A model generated the notes under the pieces. It was not told where the DNA came from and made no database searches. It worked only from the letters and a program-made list of their open reading frames with translations. From positions 1 to 57,866 of the forward strand of contig NZ_FMCI01000266.1 of assembly GCF_900091845.1 (NCBI RefSeq): a DNA stretch of 57,866 bases, in the 5' to 3' direction. The stretch is from Streptomyces sp. SolWspMP-5a-2. Its GTDB lineage: Bacteria > Actinomycetota > Actinomycetes > Streptomycetales > Streptomycetaceae. Shown piece by piece: positions 12,633-21,942 of this stretch; position 1 is the first letter of the stretch, and the number at the start of each line of letters is the position of its first letter. The translations under genes were made by a program, and so were the position numbers.

Positions 12633-15600
12633 ATGCACGAATCCGTCCCGCAGCGCGGCGGCACGACCCGCCGCACCGTCCTCACCGCCGGGCTCACCGG
12701 GGCCGCCGCGATCACCTTCGCGGCCGGGCCCGCGGCCGCCGTCGCGCGGGCGCTGCCCGCCTCGGCCTCCCGCCCCCTCACCGCCGCCTGGTTCGCCCGG
12801 CCCGCGGCCCAGGTGCGGCCCAAGTTCCGCTGGTGGTGGCCCGACGGGCTGGTGGACCCGGTCGAGATCGCCCGGGAGATCGACCAGATCGCCGACGCCG
12901 GTTTCGGGGGCATGGAGATCGCCGCCGTGCACCACAGCGTGAAGGACAAGTCGGTCCTCGACCCGGAGCACCACGGCTGGGGCAGCAGACCCTGGCGGGA
13001 CGGCGTCGAGGCCGCCCTGCGGCGCGCCGCCCGCCGCGGAGTCACCATCGACCTGACCGTGGGTCCCAGTTGGCCCGCCGCCGTCCCGGGCCTGAGCCCC
13101 GACGACCCCGCGGCCGCGCAGGAACTCGTCCTCGGCCGGGTCGCGTTGACCGGCGGCGCCGCCTACCGCGGTCCGGTGCCCGCGCCGGGCCACGACCCGG
13201 CCGCCGGAGTGAGCAGGCAGCGTCTGATCGCGGTCCAGGCCGCCCGCGTCGACACCGCGAACTCCACCCGCAAGGAGACCGGCCTCGACGCGGCCACCGT
13301 CCGCGACCTCACCCGCTCGGTGGTCGACGGCGCCCTGAGCTGGACCCCGCCGGACGACGGCGACTGGGTGCTGCTCTCCTACTGGCAGCGGGGCTCGGCC
13401 CAGCAGCCCGAGTCGGGGCCGCACTCGGTGCCCGCCGCCCACGTGGTCGACCACTTCGCCGCCGCCGGCACCGCCGCCGTCACCGGTCACTGGGACCGGC
13501 ACATCCTGACGCCGTCCCTGCGCACCCTGCTGCGGGCCGCGGGCGGGGCCTTCTTCGAGGACTCCGTGGAGCTGGAGACGGACGGTCTGAACTGGACGTC
13601 GCGGCTGCCGGAGGAGTTCGAGCGGCACACCGGGCGCCCTCTGCTGCCGTACCTGCCCGCGATCGTGCTCGACCGGAGCAACCAGGTCTTCGCCTTCGAG
13701 GCGCAGCTCACCCGGCAGATCCGGCACGACTTCTGGGAGACCGTCTCCCTGCTGTTCAACCGCCACCACCTGGGCGCCCTGCGGGACTGGGCGCACGGCC
13801 TGCGCATGGAGCTGCGCTCGCAGCCCTACGGACTCCAGACGGACGCCATCGCGTCGGCCGCGGTGCTGGACATCCCGGAGGGCGAGTCCCTCGGGTTCAA
13901 GAACCTGGACGACTACCGCTGCCTGGCCGGGGGCCGGGACATGGCCGGGCACACCGTGCTGTCCTGCGAGGCCGGTGCCTACAACGGCTCGGCGTACAGC
14001 ACGACATGGGACCGTTTCCTGCGCACGATGGGCGGCGCCTACGCGGCCGGTGTCAACCAGACGGTGCTGCACGGCTTCTCCTACGCCACCGCGCCGAAGG
14101 TGGCGTGGCCCGGCTTCGCGGCGTTCAGCCCGTACAACGGGTCGGCCGGGTACGGCGAGTCGTGGGGGCCGCGCCAGCCGACCTGGCGGCACGTGTCCGA
14201 CGTGGCCGGTCATCTGGCCCGTGTCCACCAGGTGTTGCAGACCGGGAAGGCCCGCGCGGACGTCGCGGTGTTCCGGCAGACCGGCTACACGGCGACCGGG
14301 ATCGGCGCGTCCTGGTTCACCTCGACGGGCGTCCCGCTGGGCTGGACGCACCAGTTCCTCAGCGGCCCGCTCCTCTCGCTGCCGTCGGCGACCGTGCGCG
14401 GCGGGCGGCTCGCCCCCGAAGGCCCGGCCTACAAGGCCCTGTTCGTCGAGGGCGACTTCTTCTCCGCGTCGGCCCCCACCCTCTCGCTGGACGACGCCCG
14501 TTCCGTCCTCGCGCTCGCCCGCGCGGGGCTGCCGGTGGTGCTGCTCGGCGACTTCGACCGCCCGGTCACCCCGGGCGTGCCCGCGGCCGGTGAGAACGCG
14601 CGGCTGACCGACGTCCTCGACCGGCTGCTGGCGCTCCCGAACGTGCGGCGGATCACCGACAAGACCGCCGTCGGGGACGCGCTCGCCGCGCTGAAGGTCA
14701 CCGCCGACGTGCGGCACTCCGTCGCCTCGACGCTGCTCAACGCCCACCGGGTGACCGGTGACGCCGACTTCTACTACTTCTGCAACGGCAAGCACGCCGA
14801 GACCGTGAAGCCCCCGGTGGCGCCGATCGACCACGAGGTCACGGTGCGCCGCACCGCCCGCGGCTCCTCGCGCGCGACCGCCGTGCCGTACCTCCTCGAC
14901 CCGTGGTCGGGCACGGTCGTCCGGCTGGGCCGGTACACCCGGGACGGTGACGATTTCACGCTGCGGCTGCGGCTCCAGCCGGGCCAGAACGCGATCGTCG
15001 CCCTCGGCGGTCCCGGTCTCCTCGGCGACCGGGACGGACGGCGCCCGTACGCCACCGGCACGGACGCGGACGAGGTCCGCTTCGCCCCCGGCGGGCTCGC
15101 GGTACGGGCCACGGCGCCCGGACGGTACGTCACCCGGCTCTCCACGGGCCGGTCCGTGACCACGTCCTTCCCCTCGGTCCCCGAACCGGTGACCCCGTCC
15201 TCCTGGCGTCTGGAGGTGGAGGACTGGCGTCCGGGCACGTCGGCGACGGAGACCGAGCGGATCCGCCGGGAGCTGGTCCTCGACACCCTGCTGCCGTGGT
15301 CCGGCATCCCCGGACTGGCCGACTCCGCGGGCATCGGCCGCTACCGGACGACGGTGGTGCTGCCCGCCCACTGGGACGCCTCGCACGGCGCGACCCTGCA
15401 ACTCGGGCAGGTCAGCGACACGTTCAGGGTCACCGTCAACGGCAGGGCGCTGCCGCCCGCCGACCGTCTCGACCCGGTGGTCGACCTCGGCGGGGCGCTG
15501 CGCCGGGGCCCGAACGAGATCGTCGTCGAGGTGGCGGTCCCGCTCATCAACCGGCTGCGGGTCGCGCAGCCGGAGGTGTTCGGGGGTGTCGGCCGCCAGG

Positions 15601-15659
15601 ACCACGGTCTCGTCGGGCCGGTGCGGATCGTGCCCTATCGGCAGACGGTCATCGCGTGA
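12633..15659 (+). CDS. Secreted GH106-type alpha-L-rhamnosidase
   Basis: A 1008-residue exported glycoside hydrolase, probably releasing rhamnose from plant or pectic glycans. A Tat signal is visible (twin Arg at 13-14, then VLTAGLTGAAAITF). The mature part begins with WFARPAAQVRPKFRWWWPDG and then DQIADAGFGGMEIAAVHH, characteristic of family 106, and the last 200 residues look like a beta-sandwich. ATG 12633 is chosen because it starts the signal peptide; longer in-frame starts run across the promoter. It overlaps the convergent methyltransferase end by 11 bp. An 18-bp LacI-type palindrome upstream suggests sugar induction. The family call is from motif recognition; the exact bond cleaved is inferred. 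Confidence 0.85.
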   Translation: MHESVPQRGGTTRRTVLTAGLTGAAAITFAAGPAAAVARALPASASRPLTAAWFARPAAQVRPKFRWWWPDGLVDPVEIAREIDQIADAGFGGMEIAAVHHSVKDKSVLDPEHHGWGSRPWRDGVEAALRRAARRGVTIDLTVGPSWPAAVPGLSPDDPAAAQELVLGRVALTGGAAYRGPVPAPGHDPAAGVSRQRLIAVQAARVDTANSTRKETGLDAATVRDLTRSVVDGALSWTPPDDGDWVLLSYWQRGSAQQPESGPHSVPAAHVVDHFAAAGTAAVTGHWDRHILTPSLRTLLRAAGGAFFEDSVELETDGLNWTSRLPEEFERHTGRPLLPYLPAIVLDRSNQVFAFEAQLTRQIRHDFWETVSLLFNRHHLGALRDWAHGLRMELRSQPYGLQTDAIASAAVLDIPEGESLGFKNLDDYRCLAGGRDMAGHTVLSCEAGAYNGSAYSTTWDRFLRTMGGAYAAGVNQTVLHGFSYATAPKVAWPGFAAFSPYNGSAGYGESWGPRQPTWRHVSDVAGHLARVHQVLQTGKARADVAVFRQTGYTATGIGASWFTSTGVPLGWTHQFLSGPLLSLPSATVRGGRLAPEGPAYKALFVEGDFFSASAPTLSLDDARSVLALARAGLPVVLLGDFDRPVTPGVPAAGENARLTDVLDRLLALPNVRRITDKTAVGDALAALKVTADVRHSVASTLLNAHRVTGDADFYYFCNGKHAETVKPPVAPIDHEVTVRRTARGSSRATAVPYLLDPWSGTVVRLGRYTRDGDDFTLRLRLQPGQNAIVALGGPGLLGDRDGRRPYATGTDADEVRFAPGGLAVRATAPGRYVTRLSTGRSVTTSFPSVPEPVTPSSWRLEVEDWRPGTSATETERIRRELVLDTLLPWSGIPGLADSAGIGRYRTTVVLPAHWDASHGATLQLGQVSDTFRVTVNGRALPPADRLDPVVDLGGALRRGPNEIVVEVAVPLINRLRVAQPEVFGGVGRQDHGLVGPVRIVPYRQTVIA

Positions 15660-16623
15660 GACCCAGGCCCGGCAGCCCGTTGTCCTTGGCGAGGGCGGCG
15701 AACGTCCAGCGGTTCGCGTTGAGGGCGTCGGTCGGCAGCGGCAGGGGTCCTCTGCCGAGGCGGCGCGAGTGGTCGAAGGGGATGTGCGTCTCGGTGCGCC
15801 AGCCGCGCTCGGCGAGGTCGGCCACCGAGTCGGGGCGCGGGTCCGGGTCGAACAGGGCGATCATGTCGATGCCGATGCGTTCGTCGGCCGCCGCGTAGAT
15901 GGGCGACGAGCGCACGGCCTCGGTCTCGATGCTCAGCTTCACCTCGTAGGCGAAGGTGGAGCCCGCGGCGCTGTACGCGTCGATGATGTCGATGAGACGG
16001 CTCTCCGCGGTCGCGGGCAGGTACAGGAACAGGCCCTCCGCCATCCAGGCGGTGGGCAGGTCCGGGTCGAAGCCCGCCGCGGAGAGCGAGTCGATCCAGT
16101 CGCGCCGCAGGTCGGCGGCGATCGGGACGCGGTGGGCGCGCGGGGTCGCGGCGGCCGGGTCGAGGGCGTCCAGCGCGCGCTGCTTGAAGGCGAGCACGGA
16201 CGCCCGGTCCAGTTCGTAGACGGTGCAGCCGGGCGGCCAGGGCAGCCGGTGCGCCCGCGCGTCCAGTCCGGCACCGAGCACCACGAACTGGCGCACGCCC
16301 GACTGCGCCTGTTCCAGCAGGTGGTCGTCGAAGACCCGGGTGCGCAGGCCGAAGTAGCGGGCGAGGCGGCCCCAGAGCGGGTCGGCCTCCCCCGCGGGCA
16401 CGTCGTCCGGGTGCAGCGGCCAGTCCCCGTCGGCGGCGGCCGTGCGCACGAAGTGCGCGGCGTAGGGGTCGTGGGCCAGGGCGTCCGTGCGGCAGGTCTC
16501 GATCGCCCGCGCGGCGGCGACCATCAGCGCCGTGCGCCCGACCCCGGCGACCACCCCGGGGCCGGGCCTAGGTCCGGGCTCGCCGCCCCTGTCCTCCGCG
16601 CGTGCACTGGTCGTTGTGGTCAT
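15649..16623 (-). CDS. LCMT-type (TIGR00027-like) SAM-dependent methyltransferase
   Basis: A 324-residue methyltransferase of the leucine-carboxyl-methyltransferase-like group that is expanded in actinomycetes. Visible landmarks are RTRVFDDHLLEQ, then QFVVLGAGLDARAHRLPW (SAM-binding loop), VYELDRASVLAFKQ, and WMAEGLFLYLP. The start is ATG 16623. It ends convergently within the GH106 stop region (11-bp overlap), so the pair could form antisense transcripts. The substrate is unknown; relatives methylate small carboxylic acids or polyketide intermediates. Confidence 0.9.
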   Translation of the reverse strand: MTTTTSARAEDRGGEPGPRPGPGVVAGVGRTALMVAAARAIETCRTDALAHDPYAAHFVRTAAADGDWPLHPDDVPAGEADPLWGRLARYFGLRTRVFDDHLLEQAQSGVRQFVVLGAGLDARAHRLPWPPGCTVYELDRASVLAFKQRALDALDPAAATPRAHRVPIAADLRRDWIDSLSAAGFDPDLPTAWMAEGLFLYLPATAESRLIDIIDAYSAAGSTFAYEVKLSIETEAVRSSPIYAAADERIGIDMIALFDPDPRPDSVADLAERGWRTETHIPFDHSRRLGRGPLPLPTDALNANRWTFAALAKDNGLPGLGLTR

Positions 16624-16731
16624 CGAGCGTTCTCCTCGCGGGGTCTGTGCGCCGTCGCCGTACCGGGGGCGCCGCGGCCCGCCGGGGGTGCGGGCGGCGC
16701 GGCGCGCGGGGGGCCCGTCCGGGGCCGGGCG

Positions 16732-17265
16732 TCAGACGACGGCGCCGGTCACGAGGTGGTCGCCGGCGATGCCGGCCTTCTGCGGGTCGTAGTAGTCCAT
16801 GATCCCGTCGGCCCAGGTCCGCACCGTGATCCGGTCGTCGGCGTCGGGCCCGAAGGCGTCGAAGAGGCGGTCGACGTTGGGGCGCCGGAAGCCGATCGCG
16901 AGCATCAGGTCGGTGAACAGGGGCCGTTCGATGAGCCCGTCGCCGTCCGGGTCGCCGAGGGCGGAGAGCGCCTCGGCGAACTCGGCGATCGTCGCCTCGA
17001 AGCGCTCCGGCGTCAGCACGCAGGCGGTGTACTCCTCCAGGCTGATCACCCCGTCGCCGTTGGCGTCGAGTTCGGTCACCAGCGTCGTCCAGTACCGCTC
17101 GAAGGACGCCCGCAGCCGCTGCTGCGCCTCGGGCGCCGACGCGCCCGCCCGAGCGACGACCCGGTCGGCCATGAGCGCGAAGTCCTCGGCCTCCAGGATG
17201 CCGTTGCCGTTCGCGTCCAGCAGCGTGAAGACGAGTGCGACCCGCTGGGTGGCCTCTGCGCGCAT
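16732..17265 (-). CDS. Calerythrin-like EF-hand calcium-binding protein
   Basis: A 177-residue cytosolic protein, the length of actinomycete calerythrin. Four EF-hand positions: loop 17-28 (DANGNGILEAED) and loop 67-78 (DANGDGVISLEE) are canonical. Loop 105-116 has D-x-D-x-D but ends in Leu instead of the bidentate acidic residue, and loop 139-150 starts with Gly instead of Asp. So two sites should bind Ca2+ well and two look weakened. The start is ATG 17265 with GAAGGTGA upstream. Probably a calcium buffer or sensor; no partner is evident nearby. Confidence 0.88.
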   Translation of the reverse strand: MRAEATQRVALVFTLLDANGNGILEAEDFALMADRVVARAGASAPEAQQRLRASFERYWTTLVTELDANGDGVISLEEYTACVLTPERFEATIAEFAEALSALGDPDGDGLIERPLFTDLMLAIGFRRPNVDRLFDAFGPDADDRITVRTWADGIMDYYDPQKAGIAGDHLVTGAVV

Positions 17266-17545
17266 GAGTCCGTCACCTTCTCTGAAGATCTCTCCCGGCC
17301 GGTTCCGGCCCACCGGTGACTGCCCCGGCGGCACGCGCATATACGGGCGACCCCGCCGATTCACCGGATAGGTAGAAAACACCCGGATACGGCTGCGGGC
17401 CCGGGGCCTGACGTGCAGCGCCGGGCGGGCCGCGGGCGGCCCGGAATCCCCCGTTCCGGCGGGCCGTTCCGGGGCCGCGCGTCCGGTGTCGCGGCCCGCC
17501 GTGCGCAAGGCTCGGGCGGGCCGCGGTCGAGGGGCCGGGGCCGGG

Positions 17546-18793
17546 TCAGGTCCCGGTCGCGGGGCGGTCGCCGGGGCCCGAGAGGTCGATGGCGCGGTCC
17601 ACCTCGGCCGGGCGCAGGACGCGCAGGACACCTTCGAGGAGGTAGTAGTCGGCGTAGGGCAGGGAGATCTCGATCCCGTCCTCGGCCGGGCGGTTGCGGG
17701 TGCAGCGCGCCACGACGGCCTGGGCCCGGGTGGACGCCCTGGTGAGGCAGGTCTCGGCGAGCGCGGTCAGCAGGCGCAGCGCCACCGCGCGGTACGCGGC
17801 GCGGCCGGAGACGGCGGCCAGGTCGAGGAGGCCGCAGGCGAGGATCGCCCCGGCCGAGGCGTCCTTGACGTCGTGGGGCTGCTGCGGGGCACGGAAGTCC
17901 CAGACCGGGACGTGGTCGGGGCCGAGGGCGGCCACCGCGTAGTCGGCGAGCCTCCGGGCGGTGGCGAGGAACCCGGCGTCCCCGGTGCGCCGGTACAGGG
18001 TGGTGAACCCGTAGACGCCCCACGCCTGTCCGCGCGACCAGGACGAGGCGGGGCTGTAGCCCTGGACGGTGCCGGGGCCGAGGGCGGCGCCGCTGTCGGG
18101 GTCGAAGTCGTAGACGTGCGGCAGGGATCCGTCCGGGCGGGGGAAGACGCGCTGGACGGTCCTGCCGTGCTCGACGGCGATGTCCAGGTACCTCGGGTCG
18201 CCGGTCTGCCGGGTCGCGAAGGCCAGCAGGTCGAGGTTCATCATCGTGTCGATGATGACCCGCCCGGCGTCGGCCGGGTCGTCGAGGGCGCCCCAGGCGC
18301 GCAGGAAACGGCCACGCGGGTTGTAGCGCCGGACGAGCGAGTCGGCGGCCCGGACCGCGCCGGTGCGCCACTTCTCCTCGCCGGTCAGCCGCCAGGCGGT
18401 GACCCAGGAGGGGGTGAAGAGGAAGCCGAGGTCGTGGGTCGAGGTGTCGTTCTGGCGGGGCGCGAGCCGCGCGGCCCAGGTGAGCGCCTGCGCGCGGAAG
18501 GCGTCGTCGCCGCTGTGCAGCCAGGCCATCCAGAGGGTGCCGGGCCAGAAGCCGCCGACCCAGTCGCCGTTCTGCGCGTAGACCCACTTCTCGAACCGGG
18601 TGCCCACCGGGAATCCGGTGACGGTCGGGGCGGTGGCGCGGACCTTGGCGACGGCGTAGTCGGCCGCGTCGCGCAGGGTGCGCAGGGCGGGTGCCGGTGG
18701 CGGCGGAGCGGCGGTGGCCGGGGCGGTGGAGGCGGTCAGGGCCGCGGCCCCCGCTGTCGTCGAGACGAGGACCTCGCGCCGGGACATGCTCAT
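17546..18793 (-). CDS. Tat-exported GH88-family unsaturated uronyl hydrolase
   Basis: A 415-residue alpha/alpha-barrel enzyme that hydrates and releases unsaturated uronic acids from oligosaccharides cut by lyases. The signal is SRREVLVSTTAGAAAL (twin-arginine-like with Ala-rich core). Family landmarks: GDWVGGFWPGTLWMAWL, HDLGFLF and IIDTMMNLDLL (the two conserved Asp regions), SSWSRGQAWGVYGF near the active cleft. ATG 18793 is chosen for its GGAGGAG site; an ATG at 18787 is the alternative. With GH106 3 kb away it may belong to rhamnogalacturonan or glycosaminoglycan use. GH105 is a related alternative family. Confidence 0.85.
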   Translation of the reverse strand: MSMSRREVLVSTTAGAAALTASTAPATAAPPPPAPALRTLRDAADYAVAKVRATAPTVTGFPVGTRFEKWVYAQNGDWVGGFWPGTLWMAWLHSGDDAFRAQALTWAARLAPRQNDTSTHDLGFLFTPSWVTAWRLTGEEKWRTGAVRAADSLVRRYNPRGRFLRAWGALDDPADAGRVIIDTMMNLDLLAFATRQTGDPRYLDIAVEHGRTVQRVFPRPDGSLPHVYDFDPDSGAALGPGTVQGYSPASSWSRGQAWGVYGFTTLYRRTGDAGFLATARRLADYAVAALGPDHVPVWDFRAPQQPHDVKDASAGAILACGLLDLAAVSGRAAYRAVALRLLTALAETCLTRASTRAQAVVARCTRNRPAEDGIEISLPYADYYLLEGVLRVLRPAEVDRAIDLSGPGDRPATGT

Positions 18794-18879
18794 GGGCTCT
18801 CCTCCAACTGGCCTGCGGTGGACGGAAGACGACCGAGCCTGGCACGCGCACCCCGGGCCTGAACACCCACGTGAAGCAT

Positions 18880-18895
18880 GTTCATGATGGTGAAC
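18880..18895. promoter_or_regulatory. Inverted repeat GTTCA-N6-TGAAC upstream of GH88
   Basis: Arms at 18880-18884 and 18891-18895 in the GH88/chitinase divergent region, about 90 bp before the GH88 start. Short arms, so a modest candidate operator. Confidence 0.35.
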
Positions 18896-18937
18896 GCGAC
18901 TGCGGGCCACGGGAGTTCGGAGGGTAAAGCGCAGGCA

Positions 18938-18949
18938 TGGTCCGGACCA
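18938..18949. promoter_or_regulatory. DasR-like box 1, TGGTCCGGACCA
   Basis: Perfect 12-bp palindrome about 90 bp before the chitinase start. It resembles the TGGTC-x-x-GACCA elements known in Streptomyces chitinase promoters and bound by DasR. Confidence 0.75.
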
Positions 18950-18960
18950 AGGTCCTGCCT

Positions 18961-18972
18961 TGGACTAGACCA
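18961..18972. promoter_or_regulatory. DasR-like box 2, TGGACTAGACCA
   Basis: Second box, 23 bp downstream of the first, with the CTAGACCA core of a DasR site and a single symmetry mismatch. The pair matches the double-repeat design of chitinase promoters. Confidence 0.75.
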
Positions 18973-19035
18973 CTCCATTGACGTGATCATCTCAGCCTCG
19001 CCACCCTGGGACCCCTCCCCCACTGGAGGTACAGA

Positions 19036-20247
19036 GTGAAGCGACTCCGCGCATGCCTCGCCGCGGTCACGGCGGTCACCGCCGCGGCCGCCGCGACGAC
19101 CGCGCTGGTGGCGACCGACGCGTCCGGCGCGACCACGGCACTGAGCAACCGGTGGTACGCCGCCGCCCCCTACCTGATGCCGCGCGACAACAACCCGCCG
19201 GACCCGGCCGCCATCATGGACGCGACCGGCCTCAAGGCGTTCCAGCTCGCCTTCGTCCTCGCCCCCAACGGCGGTGGCTGCACGCCCACCTGGGACGGCA
19301 CCGCGCCCGTCTCCTCGGACACCGCGGTCCAGTCGACCATCGCCGCGATCCGGGCCAAGGGCGGTGACGTGTCCGTCTCCATCGGCGGCTACGGCGGCAC
19401 CAAGCTCGGCCAGGCATGCGCCGACCCGGCCGCCACCGCCGCGGCCTACCAGCAGGTCGTCACCAAGTACGGCCTGCACGCCATCGACTTCGACCTGGAG
19501 GAGCCGGAGTACGAGAACACCGCGGCCATCAGGAACGAGATCGGCGCCGCGAAGATCCTCCAGCAGAACAACCCCGGGCTCTACGTCTCCGTCACCACCG
19601 CGGGCACGGCCGACGGCACCGGCTGGTTCGGCAAGCAGATGCTGCTGGAGGCCAAGTCCCAGGGCTTCACGCCGAACAACTTCTCCATCATGCCGTTCGA
19701 CGGCGGGTTCGGCGGTGCCTCCGCCCAGACCGCCGCGCTCACCAACTTCAACCAGATCCTCCAGTCCACCTTCGGCTGGGACCAGGCGACCGCCTACGCC
19801 CACGAGGGCTTCTCCGGCATGAACGGCCGCAGCGACACCGGGGAGTTCTTCACCCAGGCCGACTTCGGCACCGTCCTGGACTACGCCACCTCGCACCACA
19901 TGGACCGCTTCACGTTCTGGTCCCTCAACCGCGACCGCCCGTGCACCCCGGTCGACAACAACGGGACCACGTCCGGCACATGCTCCAGCGTGGCGCAGAA
20001 CGCGTGGGACTTCGCGAAGTACTCGGTCACCTTCGCCGGCGCCACCCCGCCGGACTCGCCCCCCACCACGACGCCGCCCGCGGACCCGGGCACCGGCTGC
20101 GGCACGGCATGGAGCGCGAGCGCCGTCTACACCGCGGGCGACGAGGTCTCCTACGGCGGCCACACCTGGAAGGCCAAGTGGTGGACGCAGAACGAGACGC
20201 CGGGCGCGGCCGAGTGGGGCCCCTGGCAGGACGAGGGCGCCTGCTGA
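19036..20247 (+). CDS. Secreted GH18 chitinase with C-terminal CBM5/12 chitin-binding module
   Basis: A 403-residue exported chitinase. Signal peptide residues 1-32 (Ala-rich, Sec type), catalytic TIM barrel to about 340, Thr/Pro linker, then a chitin-binding module (WSASAVYTAGDEVSYGGHTW, then AKWWTQNETPG). The GH18 signature D-F-D-L-E sits at residues 151-155, with Glu155 the catalytic acid. GTG 19036 has GGAGG ten bases upstream. Two DasR-like boxes upstream predict induction by N-acetylglucosamine or chitin oligomers. The signature context HAIDFDLEEPE differs slightly from the usual DGIDFDxE, typical of the single-domain SCO7263-like branch. Confidence 0.93.
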   Translation: MKRLRACLAAVTAVTAAAAATTALVATDASGATTALSNRWYAAAPYLMPRDNNPPDPAAIMDATGLKAFQLAFVLAPNGGGCTPTWDGTAPVSSDTAVQSTIAAIRAKGGDVSVSIGGYGGTKLGQACADPAATAAAYQQVVTKYGLHAIDFDLEEPEYENTAAIRNEIGAAKILQQNNPGLYVSVTTAGTADGTGWFGKQMLLEAKSQGFTPNNFSIMPFDGGFGGASAQTAALTNFNQILQSTFGWDQATAYAHEGFSGMNGRSDTGEFFTQADFGTVLDYATSHHMDRFTFWSLNRDRPCTPVDNNGTTSGTCSSVAQNAWDFAKYSVTFAGATPPDSPPTTTPPADPGTGCGTAWSASAVYTAGDEVSYGGHTWKAKWWTQNETPGAAEWGPWQDEGAC

Positions 20248-20257
20248 CCTGAACACC

Positions 20258-20311
20258 GGGCCCGGCCGCCCGGCCCCCTCGTCACCGGGGGGGGACCGCG
20301 CGGCCGGGCCC
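20258..20311. terminator. Bidirectional terminator hairpin
   Basis: GGGCCCGGCCGC at 20258-20269 pairs perfectly with GCGGCCGGGCCC at 20300-20311, and the interior can fold further. It lies between the convergent chitinase and MFS genes. Confidence 0.7.
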
Positions 20312-20345
20312 TTCGTCACGCACCGTCCGCGGTCGCGGCGCGCCG

Positions 20346-21833
20346 TCACGCCCGCGCGGACTGCTCCTCCGGCAGGTCGCCGGGGGCCGCGTCGGGGGCC
20401 GCGGGCCGTCCCGGCGCGAACACCGCGGAGACCACCGCGGCGACGGCGCAGAACGCGGCGGTGACCAGGAACGCCCGGTCGTAGCCGTCGACCAGGAGCC
20501 TGGTCGCCGCCTCCGGCGAGGACGGGGTGCCGTGCAGCGCGGCCACCGTGGTGAGGACCGCCAGGCCCAGGCTGCCGCCGATCTGCCGGGCCGCGTTGAT
20601 GAGGCCGCTGATCAGTCCGGCCTCGTCGCGGGCGGCGCCGGTGGTGGCGAGGGAGGTGTTGGCGACCATGCACAGGCCGACGCCGGTGGACGCCACCAGG
20701 GACGGCAGCAGGAAGCCGTCGAGGAAGGTCGAGTCGGCGTGCATCCGGCCGAACAGGAGCATGCCGAGCCCGCCGAGGGCCAGTCCCGCGGTGAGCACGA
20801 CCCGGGTGCCGAAGCGGGCCGTGAGGCGGCCGGAGAGCATCGAGCCGACGACGGTGCCGAAGCAGAACGGCAGGAAGGCGGCGCCCGCCCGCAGCGGCGA
20901 GTAGTGCAGCACGTTCTGCAGGAACAGCGAGGCGAAGTAGAACCCGGCGACCGTGGCCGCGCCGATGAACAGCACGACCAGGTTCGCGACCCAGACCGGG
21001 CGGGCGCGGAACACGCCGAAGCGGACCAGGGGGTGGGCCGCGCGCAGCTCCCAGGCGGCGAAGGCGGCGCCGGTGACCGCGGCGACCGCGAAGGACACCA
21101 GCGCCCCGGTGGTGCCCCAGCCGTGCTCGCCCGCCCGGATCAGCCCGTTGACCAGGGCGGTGACGGCGACGGTCGCCAGCAGCGCGCCGGGCAGGTCGAG
21201 GCGGCGGGCGCGGGTGGCGCGGCCGTCGTGGACGGCGATCCAGGCGAGGACGAGGCCCACCGCCACGATGGGCACGTTCACGAACAGCACCCAGCGCCAG
21301 GACAGCCAGTCGGTCAGCACCCCGCCGAGCAGCACACCGAGCGCGCTGCCCGCGGCGGCGACCATCGCCCAGATGCCCACGGCCCGTGACCTGCCGCGAC
21401 CCTCGGGGAAGGTCACCATGATCACGGCCAGGCTGAGCGGCGCCAGCAGCGCCCCGGCGAGTCCCTGGCCCGCGCGGGCCGCGACGAGCTGGCCCGGGGT
21501 CTGCGCGAAGCCACCGACGACCGAGGTGACGCCGAAGACCACGAGCCCGAGCATCATCGCGACCCGGTGTCCGACGAGGTCGGCGAAGCGTCCGCCGAGC
21601 AGGAGCAGGCCGCCGAAGACGAGCGTGTAGGCGTTGACGACCCAGGAGAGTCCGCCGGGGGCGAAGCCGAGGTCGGCGGCGATCGAGGGCAGCGCGACGT
21701 TCACGACGCTCACGTCGAGCACCACCATCACCTGGGCGACGCAGGCCGCGGCGAGGACCAGGCCGGCGTGCCGTCCCGGCGGGGTGGGGTCGGGTCCTGG
21801 GCCGCGCACGGCCGTCGGCTGTGTCTCGTTCAC
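20346..21833 (-). CDS. MFS exporter, DHA2-like (drug:H+ antiporter)
   Basis: A 495-residue transporter with about 14 hydrophobic segments. MFS landmarks are QVMVVLDVSVVNVALPSIAA in helix 1 (D and N as in DHA2 members), GGRFADLVGHRVAM in loop 2-3, and the antiporter motif C region near LSWRWVLFVNVP. GTG 21833 has CAGGAG upstream. It is divergent from a TetR gene. The shared promoter holds an iron-box-like site, so the substrate may be a siderophore or a compound made under iron limitation rather than only a toxin. Confidence 0.9.
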   Translation of the reverse strand: MNETQPTAVRGPGPDPTPPGRHAGLVLAAACVAQVMVVLDVSVVNVALPSIAADLGFAPGGLSWVVNAYTLVFGGLLLLGGRFADLVGHRVAMMLGLVVFGVTSVVGGFAQTPGQLVAARAGQGLAGALLAPLSLAVIMVTFPEGRGRSRAVGIWAMVAAAGSALGVLLGGVLTDWLSWRWVLFVNVPIVAVGLVLAWIAVHDGRATRARRLDLPGALLATVAVTALVNGLIRAGEHGWGTTGALVSFAVAAVTGAAFAAWELRAAHPLVRFGVFRARPVWVANLVVLFIGAATVAGFYFASLFLQNVLHYSPLRAGAAFLPFCFGTVVGSMLSGRLTARFGTRVVLTAGLALGGLGMLLFGRMHADSTFLDGFLLPSLVASTGVGLCMVANTSLATTGAARDEAGLISGLINAARQIGGSLGLAVLTTVAALHGTPSSPEAATRLLVDGYDRAFLVTAAFCAVAAVVSAVFAPGRPAAPDAAPGDLPEEQSARA

Positions 21834-21888
21834 GGCGTGGTTCTCCTGTCGTTCGCGCGCACACGGGTCGGTGCGACGCGAACAATGT

Positions 21889-21907
21889 ACGCGTAAGGCT
21901 TACCTAA
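21889..21907. promoter_or_regulatory. Iron-box-like site (DmdR/IdeR type)
   Basis: ACGCGTAAGGCTTACCTAA matches 13 of 19 positions of the actinobacterial iron box TTAGGTTAGGCTCACCTAA, with the right half nearly perfect. It lies 36 bp before the TetR start and 56 bp before the MFS start. Confidence 0.55.
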
Positions 21908-21942
21908 CTTCTACTCCGTTCCTTCGATGGGAAAATGAGTGC

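Noticed and set aside
12540..15605. About 1020-codon open frame opposite GH106
   Set aside because: Composition typical of the complement of a high-GC gene, no ribosome site and no family motifs; the plus strand shows a signal peptide and the family opening.
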